This document shows, in pieces, positions 26,949 through 35,389 of a stretch of DNA of 64,000 bases. The stretch's first letter is position 1. Each line of letters begins with the position of its first letter. The stretch spans positions 1,402,150 to 1,466,149 of the forward strand of contig LR991653.1 of NCBI GenBank assembly GCA_905171695.1, written 5' to 3'. A program made the translations under genes and the position numbers. The notes under the pieces are model-generated. The model ran no database searches and had not been told where the DNA came from. It saw nothing but the letters and a program-made list of their open reading frames with translations. Origin of the DNA: Candidatus Methanoperedentaceae archaeon GB37. Its GTDB lineage: Archaea; Halobacteriota; Methanosarcinia; Methanosarcinales; EX4572-44.

Positions 26949-27156
26949 CCACCTTATTCTCCCGACTTAAATCCCATTGAGTTTGGCTGGAAGGATTTAA
27001 AGAGAGAGTTAAGCAATGTTATTGACTTCAATGAGATGATCGAAAGAGAAGTGAAGGAGTAGCATTGGATCTATTTGGTGAGAGGAAGCAGGGCTATTCG
27101 AGGTATTGGATGGAAGACTTTATTAGTGCAGAAAATTAGAAGAATGACTATAGCCT
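26943..27156 (+). mobile_element. IS630-family transposase 3' remnant A
   Basis: The plus strand reads KVPPYSPDLNPIEFGWKDL, KRELSNVIDFNEMIEREVKE then a stop; after a frameshift it continues SEGVALDLFGERKQGYSRY and WMEDFISAEN. PYSPDLNPIE is the hallmark of the C-terminal catalytic region of IS630/Tc1-type DDE transposases (the third acidic residue is in PIE). The N-terminal two-thirds are missing, apparently replaced by the inverted ISNCY copy. The same 3' end occurs at 45678-45797 and, diverged, at 30072-30320. Confidence 0.75.
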
Positions 27157-27268
27157 TTTTGCTCGATAAAACTTTTGGTGTCTACTATTGTCGTACAAAA
27201 CTAACCTTTGCACTTTATCTTTGAAAATATTCTTTCAATCCTCTACTGGCAAAAATGGTGGGGTGTAT

Positions 27269-27286
27269 CCTCGGTTTTAGCCGAGG
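27269..27286 (-). terminator. hairpin overlapping the gltB stop codon
   Basis: CCTCGG at 27269-27274 pairs with CCGAGG at 27281-27286 around a six-base loop that contains the TAA stop. A perfect 6-bp GC-rich stem exactly at the gene end could act in termination or 3'-end protection; no long T-run follows. Confidence 0.4.
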
Positions 27287-28869
27287 AGGATCTCGTCGAA
27301 TGTGTCCATGTCGATCTCGGCGACCGTTGGGATGCCTGTTACTTTGCTTGCGAGGTCTGTGGTTGCTGCAATGTCGTTTCTGTTTATCAGGTTGAGTTTG
27401 AATTTTCTTGCGCCTGCCATCAGTTGTTGGAGTCCTACTTGGATTCTGTTGAAGTATGAGTAGACTCCTATTGCACCGGGCGGAATCTTTTTGAAGTCTG
27501 CTCCGTATTTTTCTTCGAGTTCACTGTGTTCGACGAAGAATTGTTCTGGTTTTGCTCCGTATTTTTCGCTGAATGAGAGTGGCAGTCTTCCTTTTTCTGC
27601 GAGTTCGGCGAAGTATTGTGCTTTCATTCCTGCGGTGAGTGGTGATCGTGCCATTGCTATTGCTTTGACTGCTGGGTTGCTATCGTGGTTGCTCATTGCT
27701 ATGCACTTGTAGATCTGGGTTTCGTTCACAAATCCGCCTGCAAATGAGATGTCTGGCACGTACATGCCGTTTTTTCGCATGAGTTCGATGCCGTGCATCA
27801 CCTGTGCGAAGAGGTAGACGGTTGGGATTGAGCACTCGTTCATCATTGGGACCGGGCTCATTCCTGTTCCGCCGCCTGCGCCGTCAAAGGTTATCTGGTC
27901 GATCTTTGCCTCTGATGCGACTCTGAGTGTGAATGCGGTTACGGCTGGTCGGTATGCGCCTGTTTTGAGGAATACGTGCTTTGCACCTTGCTCTCGCAGC
28001 CATTCGACGTCTTCGACAAAACTTCTCTTGTCTGGCATTCCGACTCTGCTGTGTCGTTCAAAGGTTCTGAACTCTCCATCTTTGAATGCTTTCTGTACAA
28101 CCGGGTCTTCTGGATCTGGATGAACTACATAGCCACGTTTCTTGAGGATGATTGCCTTTTCCAGATCTGCGATTCTGACCTCGCCGCCGATTGCCTTTGC
28201 GCCCTGCCCCCATTTTCGCTCGATGATATTCACTTCAAGCTTTGAGAGGGCGTATACATCCACGCCGAAGCGTTGATCTTCAACATTTGTCTGGACTCCA
28301 ACGTCTCCGTGTTTGCCGTCCCAGAAGCTTCTGAAGGATTCGATTCGCCTTGAGAGCTCAGCTGAGTGTGAAATCTTGCCGTTTGAGTCAAATTTTGTCT
28401 CGGTGTCCATGCCGCAGACATTTTCGCCTGGCATGATGATCGTTCCTGAGATTGCAGCTCCGACTGCGCATGTGTCCCAGTATCGTCTTGCAACGTCTGT
28501 TGAGCCAAGTCCTGTGATATAGACTGGTACAAGCATCGGGATGCCGCCAAGTTCTGTTGTGACGTCCGCGTTTGGGAAGAGAGCAAGATTTGAGTCTGCT
28601 GCAATTCCTTTGGCGCCGATCACATCGGTCATGATCTGGAAGTGTGACCAGTCAAGCCCGTAGTCCTTGTTCGATGATGCTGTACTATCTCCGAACTGCT
28701 CTGGCTCTGGGTAGAGAACTTCTCTGCCTCTGAAAGCCGATTTGCCAACTTCACACATCACTGTGCATTCTTTTATACAGATGGGGCACATTCCGCTCTG
28801 TGGGTTCACATCTCTGCGTCGTATCGACGTTCCACTTGTGGATCTTGCATTTGCATAGATATCTGACAT
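27277..28869 (-). CDS. archaeal glutamate-synthase-domain (FMN-binding GltB-like) protein
   Basis: A 530-residue protein with the FMN/Fe-S synthase barrel of glutamate synthase and without the glutaminase domain. An N-terminal cysteine group CPICIKECTVMC precedes the barrel. Barrel motifs include QTNVEDQRFGVD, IERKWGQGAKAIGGEVRI, VDPDPEDP-like VHPDPEDPVVQ, and DGAGGGTGMSPVPMMNECSIP, the conserved FMN/2-oxoglutarate region. The expected reaction is reductive transfer of ammonia to 2-oxoglutarate. An FrhB-type protein lies 21 bases upstream, suggesting F420H2 as electron donor (inference). The ATG at 28869 follows a GAGGTG ribosome-binding site. Confidence 0.85.
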   Translation of the reverse strand: MSDIYANARSTSGTSIRRRDVNPQSGMCPICIKECTVMCEVGKSAFRGREVLYPEPEQFGDSTASSNKDYGLDWSHFQIMTDVIGAKGIAADSNLALFPNADVTTELGGIPMLVPVYITGLGSTDVARRYWDTCAVGAAISGTIIMPGENVCGMDTETKFDSNGKISHSAELSRRIESFRSFWDGKHGDVGVQTNVEDQRFGVDVYALSKLEVNIIERKWGQGAKAIGGEVRIADLEKAIILKKRGYVVHPDPEDPVVQKAFKDGEFRTFERHSRVGMPDKRSFVEDVEWLREQGAKHVFLKTGAYRPAVTAFTLRVASEAKIDQITFDGAGGGTGMSPVPMMNECSIPTVYLFAQVMHGIELMRKNGMYVPDISFAGGFVNETQIYKCIAMSNHDSNPAVKAIAMARSPLTAGMKAQYFAELAEKGRLPLSFSEKYGAKPEQFFVEHSELEEKYGADFKKIPPGAIGVYSYFNRIQVGLQQLMAGARKFKLNLINRNDIAATTDLASKVTGIPTVAEIDMDTFDEILLG

Positions 28870-28890
28870 ATTTTTCACCTCAATTAAAAT

Positions 28891-30018
28891 TTATAGTTGA
28901 TACAGCTCGGTAGCTACGAAAGGCATCGGTGTCGTGAGACAGGCGTTGCACCGCTTCACCTGTTCCATCCAGCCCCCATAGTTCATCCTCTTCTTCTTAA
29001 AGGCTAGTCTTCGAATCGCCTCAATACCTTTATCATCGATCGCTTTCGTCTCGATCGACCCTCTGCTCTCTACAAACTTCAGAACATCCTCACCCTTCTG
29101 GGTCCGAATTATGAGTGTTGTCCACCCATCATCTGACCCGACAGAACCAGCTGATATATCTGCAAGCTCAGATGCAAAGTCCATACAGACCCGGCACGAA
29201 TCCCGGACTGCAGATTCAAGCTCCTCCATCGGAACAGCGAGCTCCTTATCCGAGAGTCGAACAAGAAGCTTGCCTTTGTAGACCGTGAACTTCAAAACGT
29301 CCTCGATCGCGATACCGCGACTTGAAAGAGCCTCAACAAGTTGATCGTAGTAGAAGCCCTCCGTGCAGAATAATCCTATCATCAGGGTGACACGTTCACA
29401 ACCTGCACTGTAATCCGATCCTTTGAGTGCCTGAAGCATCCGCATCGCCTCGATACTGCACGGCATCCCGACAAGAGCGATCTCCTTGAAACCAGCACGT
29501 ATTGCCTTCCAGACACCTTTAATCGAAGGACAGACAGTGTACTTTGATCCCATACTGGTCAAGACCTCATTCTGATCTCTCGCAACCTTTGGCTCATTCC
29601 TCCAGTCATCTGTGCGGTCTGCAACCACCGCTGCATCGATCTTCTCATCAGCAAGGAGCGCGTTCAAAATTGCAGTAACGACGCCTCCACTCTGCCCATT
29701 CTCATGAATCTCCCTCTCTGTAGCCCGTGCGGCAACGATCCCTCTGTGATAACCTATACCCACAAATGGGCTTCCCTCAAAGTACTTTGGTGTGAGATCA
29801 CAGCCACCGAAGCCCTCTCTCGGACACGAGCTCTCACAGAGTCCACATCGAGAGAATGACTTCGGACAGAAACTGAAACACGCTCCACCGGATGCCAATC
29901 CTCCGCATCCCTTCTCAAGCATTATCTCAACATCTTTATACCTATCGAAGTCGCTCACCGCTTCATAGCATGCACCACAATAGCAACAGACAGGAAGACT
30001 CCTCTCATCGCTCAACAT
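28891..30018 (-). CDS. FrhB-family coenzyme F420 oxidoreductase subunit
   Basis: A 375-residue FrhB/FpoF-type protein (F420- and FAD-binding, Fe-S). The N-terminal region is cysteine-rich (CCYCGACYEA, CFSFCPKSFSRCGLCESSCP), followed by the FrhB N- and C-terminal domains: NGQSGGVVTAILNALL, SMGSKYTVCPS, IALVGMPCSIEAMRML, LFCTEGFYYDQL, and SCRVCMDFASELADISAGSVGSDDGWTT. FrhB proteins pass electrons between F420 and an Fe-S partner; here the partner is the co-transcribed GltB-like protein. The open frame runs further to 30141, but those residues derive from an IS630 remnant; the ATG at 30018 fits the TATA box at 30051-30060. Confidence 0.88.
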   Translation of the reverse strand: MLSDERSLPVCCYCGACYEAVSDFDRYKDVEIMLEKGCGGLASGGACFSFCPKSFSRCGLCESSCPREGFGGCDLTPKYFEGSPFVGIGYHRGIVAARATEREIHENGQSGGVVTAILNALLADEKIDAAVVADRTDDWRNEPKVARDQNEVLTSMGSKYTVCPSIKGVWKAIRAGFKEIALVGMPCSIEAMRMLQALKGSDYSAGCERVTLMIGLFCTEGFYYDQLVEALSSRGIAIEDVLKFTVYKGKLLVRLSDKELAVPMEELESAVRDSCRVCMDFASELADISAGSVGSDDGWTTLIIRTQKGEDVLKFVESRGSIETKAIDDKGIEAIRRLAFKKKRMNYGGWMEQVKRCNACLTTPMPFVATELYQL

Positions 30019-30050
30019 ATAATCACAACAGGAAGTGTATTTCCGTATAC

Positions 30051-30060
30051 ATATATAAAC
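30051..30060 (-). promoter_or_regulatory. TATA box of the frhB-gltB operon
   Basis: On the minus strand GTTTATATAT lies 33-42 bases before the ATG at 30018, giving a leader of about 12 bases. This placement also argues against the longer reading frame. Confidence 0.6.
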
Positions 30061-30071
30061 CTTACCGATTA

Positions 30072-30320
30072 CAGTTCTGTTGAATTTTAGGGTCTTCCAC
30101 CCAGTACCTCGAGCAGCCCTGCTTCCTCTCATCAAAGTCAAGAATACTGCTCAGTTCTCTCTTCAAGTCTTTCCATCCGTATTCAATTGGATCTAGGTCA
30201 GGTGAGTAAGGTGAAAGGTAAATAAAATGGATCTCAAGTGTTCAAGGAAAGCTATCATCTCGTCTGACTTGCAGGAATCTCGAGAGTATTACCATCCAGG
30301 GATATACCATCCAGGGATAT
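30072..30320 (-). mobile_element. IS630-family transposase remnant B
   Basis: On the minus strand: LDGNTLEIPASQ, a frameshift, DEMIAFLEHL, a frameshift, IYLSPYSPDLDPIEYGWKDL and KRELSSILDFDE, running into a diverged copy of the ERKQG(Y/C)SRYW tail seen in remnants A and C. It therefore spans the last two catalytic regions of the transposase with several lesions. Its left edge touches the frhB promoter. A perfect 15-bp tandem duplication (30291-30320) marks its right edge. It accounts for the 320-base gene-free gap. Confidence 0.7.
30291..30320. repeat. perfect tandem duplication, 2 x 15 bp
   Basis: ACCATCCAGGGATAT occurs at 30291-30305 and again at 30306-30320 without mismatch, at the edge of IS630 remnant B. 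Confidence 0.9.
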
Positions 30321-30340
30321 GAAACCAAATATTGTAAGGT

Positions 30341-31603
30341 TTATAGTTTGGTGTATTGTGCTGTGTTTCCGAGTTCTTCTTCGATGCGTAGCAGTTGGTT
30401 GTACTTTGCGTTTCGTTCGCTTCGTGCTGGTGCGCCTGTTTTTATCATCTCTGCGTTGAGTGCTACTGATATGTCTGCGATCGTTGTGTCTTCTGTTTCG
30501 GCTGAGCGGTGGCTGACTATTACTTTGTACTTGTTTCTCTGTGCCATTCGTGCTGCGTCCATTGCTTCGCTGAGGCTTCCGATCTGGTTCACTTTCAGGA
30601 GGAGTGCGTTTGCAGCGCCCATCTCTATGCCCTTTGAGAGTAGGCTTGTATTGGTTACGAAGATGTCGTCTCCGATGATTATGGTTCCTGGGAGTTTTTC
30701 TGTGAGTTCTTTGAAGTTCTCGAATGCGTCTTCGTGGAATGGGTCTTCGAGTGATAGGATCTTGTATTCTTTGACGAGTTCGATGTAGTAGTCTGTCAGT
30801 TCTTCTGGTGTGAGTTCTTTTCCGTCGATCTCGTATGTTTTTCCGTTGTAGAACTCGCTTGCTGCGCTGTCAAGCCCGATCTTGACCTCGTCTGTGTAGC
30901 CTGCTTCTTCTATTGCTGTTGTGACTGCGTCGAGTGCATCGGTTGTCTTCTGGATTGGTGGGGCGTATCCTCCTTCGTATCCTACGTTCGTTGCGCCCTT
31001 GCCGTATCTCTCTTCAAGTATCTTTCCAAGGGTGTGGTAGGTCTCTGCTGCCATCTGGAGTGCTTCACGAAAGTTTCGTGCGCCATGTGGTTGTATCATG
31101 AATTCTTGGATTGATAGTTTGTTTCCAGCGTGTTTTCCCCCGTTTAAGACGTTTAGTGTTGGTACTGGGAGTAAGTATGTGTTGCTTCCTCCGATGTACT
31201 GGTAGAGTGGAAGGTTGAGTGTGTCTGCTGCTGCTCTTGCGACTGCGAGTGAGACTCCGAGTATTGCGTTTGCTCCGAGTCTTGCCTTGTTCGGTGTGCC
31301 GTCGAGTTCCAGCATCTTCTGATCGATCTCTCGCTGGTGTCGCACGTCTTCTCCAAGAATCTCGTTGCGGATCGTTCGGTTGACGTTCTCAACGGCTCTC
31401 TCAACGCCCTTGCCATTGTAGCGCTTTCCGCCGTCACGGAGTTCAAGTGCTTCATTTGTCCCAGTGGATGCACCGGATGGAACACTGGCTCGCCCGAATC
31501 CGTTCTCTGTTCTGACATCGACCTCTACCGTGGGATTTCCCCGGGAGTCAAGGATCTCCCTTGCAAATATATCTCTTATACTGAAATACTCTATACTGGA
31601 CAT
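30341..31603 (-). CDS. eno: enolase (phosphopyruvate hydratase)
   Basis: A 420-residue enolase, interconverting 2-phosphoglycerate and phosphoenolpyruvate. N-terminal [20 protein letters not shown], the loop [24 protein letters not shown] stretch, metal ligands in [25 protein letters not shown] and [12 protein letters not shown], the catalytic lysine in [15 protein letters not shown] and the signature [17 protein letters not shown] are all present. The ATG at 31603 gives the normal N-terminus; an upstream in-frame extension overlaps the previous gene. It is eight bases after the cyclophilin-like gene on the same strand, so probably an operon. Works with PPDK and TpiA in gluconeogenesis. Confidence 0.97.
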   Translation of the reverse strand: MSSIEYFSIRDIFAREILDSRGNPTVEVDVRTENGFGRASVPSGASTGTNEALELRDGGKRYNGKGVERAVENVNRTIRNEILGEDVRHQREIDQKMLELDGTPNKARLGANAILGVSLAVARAAADTLNLPLYQYIGGSNTYLLPVPTLNVLNGGKHAGNKLSIQEFMIQPHGARNFREALQMAAETYHTLGKILEERYGKGATNVGYEGGYAPPIQKTTDALDAVTTAIEEAGYTDEVKIGLDSAASEFYNGKTYEIDGKELTPEELTDYYIELVKEYKILSLEDPFHEDAFENFKELTEKLPGTIIIGDDIFVTNTSLLSKGIEMGAANALLLKVNQIGSLSEAMDAARMAQRNKYKVIVSHRSAETEDTTIADISVALNAEMIKTGAPARSERNAKYNQLLRIEEELGNTAQYTKL

Positions 31604-31610
31604 ATCTTCA

Positions 31611-31991
31611 TCACTCCACTCGCTCAACCACAACTCGATCGCCATCATTAACATCCTTGAATACTTGTGGGTTGCCATGCACCCGTCCGATGAGATTCAC
31701 AGGGCTTGCAGGGCGTATCTCATCACCCCTGCTTGCGGGTGTTGGGCCGAAGAAGATGCACAGTGCTTCGCCTGGTGGCCAGTAGGCAAGATCGCCCATC
31801 TCCACCACTTCGCATCGGTTCTCGCTATCAGCCTTAATCGGGACTGTGAAATAGACCTCATCGCCCCATCTATTCGCAAATGATGAGATCGGTAGTGATG
31901 AGAGCAAACTATCAATGGTTTTGGGTGCGGATTCTGGGAACAACTCAGCGATCACAGATACCCGACCGCATGTGATCCTAATTACACTCAT
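31611..31991 (-). CDS. cyclophilin-like fold protein (PF04126 family)
   Basis: A 126-residue protein of the archaeal/bacterial cyclophilin-like family. It shows [22 protein letters not shown], reminiscent of the cyclophilin strand-helix opening, then [34 protein letters not shown] (the family's signature region) and VNLIGRVHG. Prolyl isomerase activity has not been established for this family as far as I know. It is directly upstream of enolase in the same direction. Confidence 0.8.
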   Translation of the reverse strand: MSVIRITCGRVSVIAELFPESAPKTIDSLLSSLPISSFANRWGDEVYFTVPIKADSENRCEVVEMGDLAYWPPGEALCIFFGPTPASRGDEIRPASPVNLIGRVHGNPQVFKDVNDGDRVVVERVE

Positions 31992-32027
31992 CACAGAGAA
32001 CGAGATGGATGGAAGAGTTGATATACT

Positions 32028-32951
32028 TTACGAACTCTGGGTTGAGGCTCTCTTCTCAAGATATTTTACTGCAGAGCTCGCTGCGAGTGCTCCGTCTCCG
32101 ATGGCTGTTGCGATCTGCCGAAGCGGTGTGTCTCTACAATCTCCTGCTGCAAAGATCCCGCTTATACTTGTTGCAAGGCTTCTGTCCGTTTTGATGAAGC
32201 CGCGCTCGTCCTTTTGGCACTCGATGAAATCGGTCTCTGGCTTCATTCCCACGAATATAAAGACGCCGTCTACAGATATTTCATGGAGTTCTCCGCTTTT
32301 AACGTTTCGCACCACGATAGTCTCAACAGTCTCTCTGCCTTTTATCTCTTCAGGCACGCTGTTCCATACAAACTCGATCTTCTCGTTCTTGAAGGCACGT
32401 TCCTGTAGTATCTTGTCTGCTCGGAGTGCGTCTCTTCGATGAACCAGATAGATCTTCCGTACCATCTTTGCAAGGAATAGTGCCTCTGCTATCGCAGTGT
32501 TGCCACCGCCGACGATGGCAACATCCCGGTCTCTGAAGAAGAAGCCGTCGCATGTTGCACAGTATGAGACACCACGCCCAATGTACTCTTTCTCGCCTGG
32601 AATGCCGAGTTGTGCAGGCGATGCGCCGGATGCAATGATTGCGCACCGGGTCTTGATAATACTCCCGTCAGTTGTGTGAATCAGCTTCTCTTTGCCTCTA
32701 TCTTCGATCCGTTCAACCTCTGTAAAGCTCACATCAAGCTCGATCTCATCTGCGTGTTCCTCGAGTCGTTGAACCAGCGTACTGCCTTCGACTCGTGAAA
32801 AACCCGGGTAGTTCTCGACAAGGTCTATCAGTGCGATCTGCCCACCAAGTCCGAACTTCTCCACGAGGAGCGTGTCAAGCATTGCACGTCTGGCATAGAT
32901 TCCTGCAGTGATCCCTGCCGGACCTCCACCGATTATCACCACGTCATACAT
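32028..32951 (-). CDS. trxB: thioredoxin reductase
   Basis: A 307-residue flavoprotein. FAD-binding YDVVIIGGGPAGITAGIYA at the N-terminus, redox-active CATC in GVSYCATCDGFFFRD, the second dinucleotide motif VAIVGGGNTAIAEALFLA followed by YLVHRRDALRA, and the C-terminal FAD motif GIFAAGDCRD. It reduces thioredoxins, three of which are encoded in this window. HRRDALRA resembles the NADPH-type motif, but several methanogen enzymes use other donors such as F420H2, so the electron source is uncertain. Confidence 0.96.
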   Translation of the reverse strand: MYDVVIIGGGPAGITAGIYARRAMLDTLLVEKFGLGGQIALIDLVENYPGFSRVEGSTLVQRLEEHADEIELDVSFTEVERIEDRGKEKLIHTTDGSIIKTRCAIIASGASPAQLGIPGEKEYIGRGVSYCATCDGFFFRDRDVAIVGGGNTAIAEALFLAKMVRKIYLVHRRDALRADKILQERAFKNEKIEFVWNSVPEEIKGRETVETIVVRNVKSGELHEISVDGVFIFVGMKPETDFIECQKDERGFIKTDRSLATSISGIFAAGDCRDTPLRQIATAIGDGALAASSAVKYLEKRASTQSS

Positions 32952-33170
32952 CTAATGAATCATTCCTCCAATCTACCATACATATCCAGTTTACCATACA
33001 TAAGAGATACATAAGACATACGTAGTAGTCATACGTAATAGTGTGGCTCTGCATATATGCTTTCCCTGATTATAGATCCTGAAGGCTCTGACATTCTCAG
33101 TACCTTTACAGGCAAACCTAAGAAGAACGTCACACTCACAGGTCCTTCACCCGAGTCACCTATCGCAATG

Positions 33171-33178
33171 CTTTTATA
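33171..33178 (+). promoter_or_regulatory. TATA box of the thermosome gene
   Basis: CTTTTATA lies about 50 bases before the ATG at 33228, with a GGAGG ribosome-binding site at 33214-33218. Confidence 0.55.
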
Positions 33179-33183
33179 GAAGA

Positions 33184-33199
33184 ACAAACATACGTTTGT
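33184..33199. promoter_or_regulatory. palindromic operator candidate in the thermosome promoter
   Basis: ACAAAC-ATAC-GTTTGT is a perfect 6-bp inverted repeat with a 4-bp centre placed just downstream of the TATA box, about where transcription would start. Such placement is typical of archaeal repressor sites; the regulator is unknown. Confidence 0.4.
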
Positions 33200-33227
33200 C
33201 TCGTTAATGTACTGGAGGAAATGAAAT

Positions 33228-34883
33228 ATGGCAGGACAATTAGCAGGACAATTAGCAGGACAGCCGATCTTCATCTTGAAGGAAGGTACACAGCGCTCAA
33301 GAGGAAGAGAGGCACAGAGCAATAATATTGCAGCGGCAAAGGCAGTGGCTAATGCTGTGCGAAGTACACTTGGGCCTAAAGGCATGGATAAGATGCTCGT
33401 CGACTCCCTCGGTGATATCGTGATCACCAATGATGGTGCAACGATCTTGAAGGAGATGGATATCGAGCATCCGGCTGCCAAGATGGTCGTTGAGGTTGCA
33501 AAGACGCAGGACGATGAGGTAGGTGACGGTACCACCACTGCAGCGGTTCTCACTGGCGAGCTTCTTAAGAAGGCTGAAGAGTTGCTTGAGCAGAACATTC
33601 ATCCAACAGTGATCGCCAATGGATACAATCTTGCTGCTGAAAAGGCAAAGGAGATCATGGAGTCGCTCGCGACAGATGTCTCGGTCGATGACACAGATGT
33701 GCTGAAGACCATTGCACTGACAGCTGTAACCGGTAAGGGTGCAGATATATCGAAGGAGAAGATGGCAGAGCTTGCAGTGGAAGCTGTTAAATCGGTGGTT
33801 AGGGAAGAAGATGGCAGGAAAGTGGTTGATATCGACGATGTCAAGGTGGAGAAGAAGGTTGGTGGCAGTGTTGACGATTCAGAGCTTATACGTGGCATGC
33901 TCGTGGATAAAGAGCGAGTGCACACGAATATGCCGAAGAGCGTGAAGAATGCGAAGATCCTTCTAACAAATGAGGCACTTGAACTGAAGAAGACTGAGGT
34001 TGATGCTGAGATCTCGATCACGTCACCAGATCAGCTCCAGTCGTTCCTTGATCAAGAAGAGAAGATGATTAAGGACATGGTAGATAAGATCAAGGCCAGT
34101 GGTGCGAACGTGGTCTTCTGCCAGAAAGGCATCGATGACATGGCACAGCATTATCTTGCAAAGGAAGGGATATTCGCGGTTCGCCGTGTGAAAAAGAGTG
34201 ATATGGAGAAGCTTGCAAGGGCAACTGGTGCAAAGATCGTATCGAGTCTTGACGCAATCACATCTGAAGATCTCGGTGAGGCAGGTCTTGTTGAGGAGAA
34301 GAAGATCGCCAATGAGGAGATGATCTTTGTCACAGAGTGCAAGAATCCAAAGTCAGTCTCTGTGATCCTGCACGGTGGAACAGAGCACGTCGTTGATGAG
34401 GCAGAGCGTGGTCTGCATGATGCGCTTCGAGTCGTTGGAGTCGTGATAGAGGATGGCAAGGTCGTGGCAGGCGGGGGCTCGCCAGAGGTGGAAGTCTCAC
34501 TCCGTCTCAACGAGTACTCAGCAAGTCTGAAGGGCAGAGAGCAGTTGGCGGCAAAAGCCTTCGCAGAAGCACTTGAAGGGGTACCGCGTGCACTCGCGGA
34601 GAATGCAGGGCTTGACCCGATAGATAAGCTCGTTCAGCTTCGAAGCAAGCACGAGAAGGGTGATAAGACTGCAGGCCTCAACGTGTACACTGGTGAGATA
34701 ACGGACATGATGAAAGAGAAGGTTATTGAGCCGCTCAAAGTCAAGATCCAGGCGTTAAGCTCAGCAGCAGAAGCGGCGACCATGATCCTGAGAATAGACG
34801 ATGTGATTGCCGCAAGCAAGTCAGGAGGCGGGGCTGGAGAAATGCCGCCAGGAGGAGGCGGCGGCGAGATGCCAGAGTACTAA
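33228..34883 (+). CDS. thsA: thermosome subunit (group II chaperonin)
   Basis: A 551-residue chaperonin subunit that assembles into a double ring with a built-in lid and folds proteins with ATP. Signatures: [63 protein letters not shown], and a C-terminal glycine-methionine tail ([19 protein letters not shown]). The extreme N-terminus carries a small tandem repeat ([11 protein letters not shown]) produced by exact 12-base repeats in the DNA. It is a single-gene unit with its own promoter. Only one subunit type is encoded in the window. Confidence 0.98.
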   Translation: MAGQLAGQLAGQPIFILKEGTQRSRGREAQSNNIAAAKAVANAVRSTLGPKGMDKMLVDSLGDIVITNDGATILKEMDIEHPAAKMVVEVAKTQDDEVGDGTTTAAVLTGELLKKAEELLEQNIHPTVIANGYNLAAEKAKEIMESLATDVSVDDTDVLKTIALTAVTGKGADISKEKMAELAVEAVKSVVREEDGRKVVDIDDVKVEKKVGGSVDDSELIRGMLVDKERVHTNMPKSVKNAKILLTNEALELKKTEVDAEISITSPDQLQSFLDQEEKMIKDMVDKIKASGANVVFCQKGIDDMAQHYLAKEGIFAVRRVKKSDMEKLARATGAKIVSSLDAITSEDLGEAGLVEEKKIANEEMIFVTECKNPKSVSVILHGGTEHVVDEAERGLHDALRVVGVVIEDGKVVAGGGSPEVEVSLRLNEYSASLKGREQLAAKAFAEALEGVPRALAENAGLDPIDKLVQLRSKHEKGDKTAGLNVYTGEITDMMKEKVIEPLKVKIQALSSAAEAATMILRIDDVIAASKSGGGAGEMPPGGGGGEMPEY

Positions 34884-34922
34884 AAAAATCCTCCTCTCTC
34901 TTTTTTCTTTCTTATTCTCTTT

Positions 34923-34999
34923 GGACTCGTAGGGTAGCCAGGATATCCTAGCGGGCTTCGGACCCGCAGACCCGTGTTCAAATCGCGGCGAGTCCACCA
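34923..34999 (+). tRNA. tRNA-Arg(TCG), CCA encoded
   Basis: Cloverleaf: acceptor GGACTCG/CGAGTCC, anticodon stem GCGGG/CCCGC with loop CTTCGGA (anticodon TCG, codon CGA), T arm CCGTG-TTCAAAT-CGCGG. The discriminator A at 34996 is followed directly by a genomic CCA (34997-34999), unlike the other two tRNAs in this window. Confidence 0.95.
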
Positions 35000-35020
35000 C
35001 CCAATCCCTTCAGAATTAAG

Positions 35021-35275
35021 TTATTTGTATTTCAGTTTGAGGATTAAGATTGTGGTGGAGAATATCAGTGTTATTCCGTTCGCGATCATGACCGGTAGGT
35101 CTTTGATGAGAATTCCGTAGATGAACCAGAGGAAGATGCCTGTTGTCAGTACTGAGTACATTCCTATTGAGAGGTCTTCTGTGTGTTTGGTCTTGATCGT
35201 CTTGAGCACCTGTGGTAGGAATGAGATGGTTGTGCATGTTGCTGCTATCAGTCCTATTGTAGTGATCCAGTTCAT
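35021..35275 (-). CDS. SemiSWEET-type PQ-loop membrane protein
   Basis: An 84-residue protein with three transmembrane helices, the length of a SemiSWEET. The PQ motif is in TISFLPQVLKTIKTKHTEDLS after helix 1, helix 2 is VLTTGIFLWFIYGILI, helix 3 GITLIFSTTILILKL. SemiSWEETs dimerise to move small sugars across membranes; substrate here is unknown. Stands alone between the tRNA and ppdK. Confidence 0.88.
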   Translation of the reverse strand: MNWITTIGLIAATCTTISFLPQVLKTIKTKHTEDLSIGMYSVLTTGIFLWFIYGILIKDLPVMIANGITLIFSTTILILKLKYK

Positions 35276-35389
35276 GGTATTCTTGTTGAACTACGCTCGG
35301 TGAATGGCCTGCCTCTTTTTATAGGGGACTTTCAAAAAATAAAGGAAGGAAAACAGAGGAAGAAATGAAGGATTGCTCTAACAGGTAAA

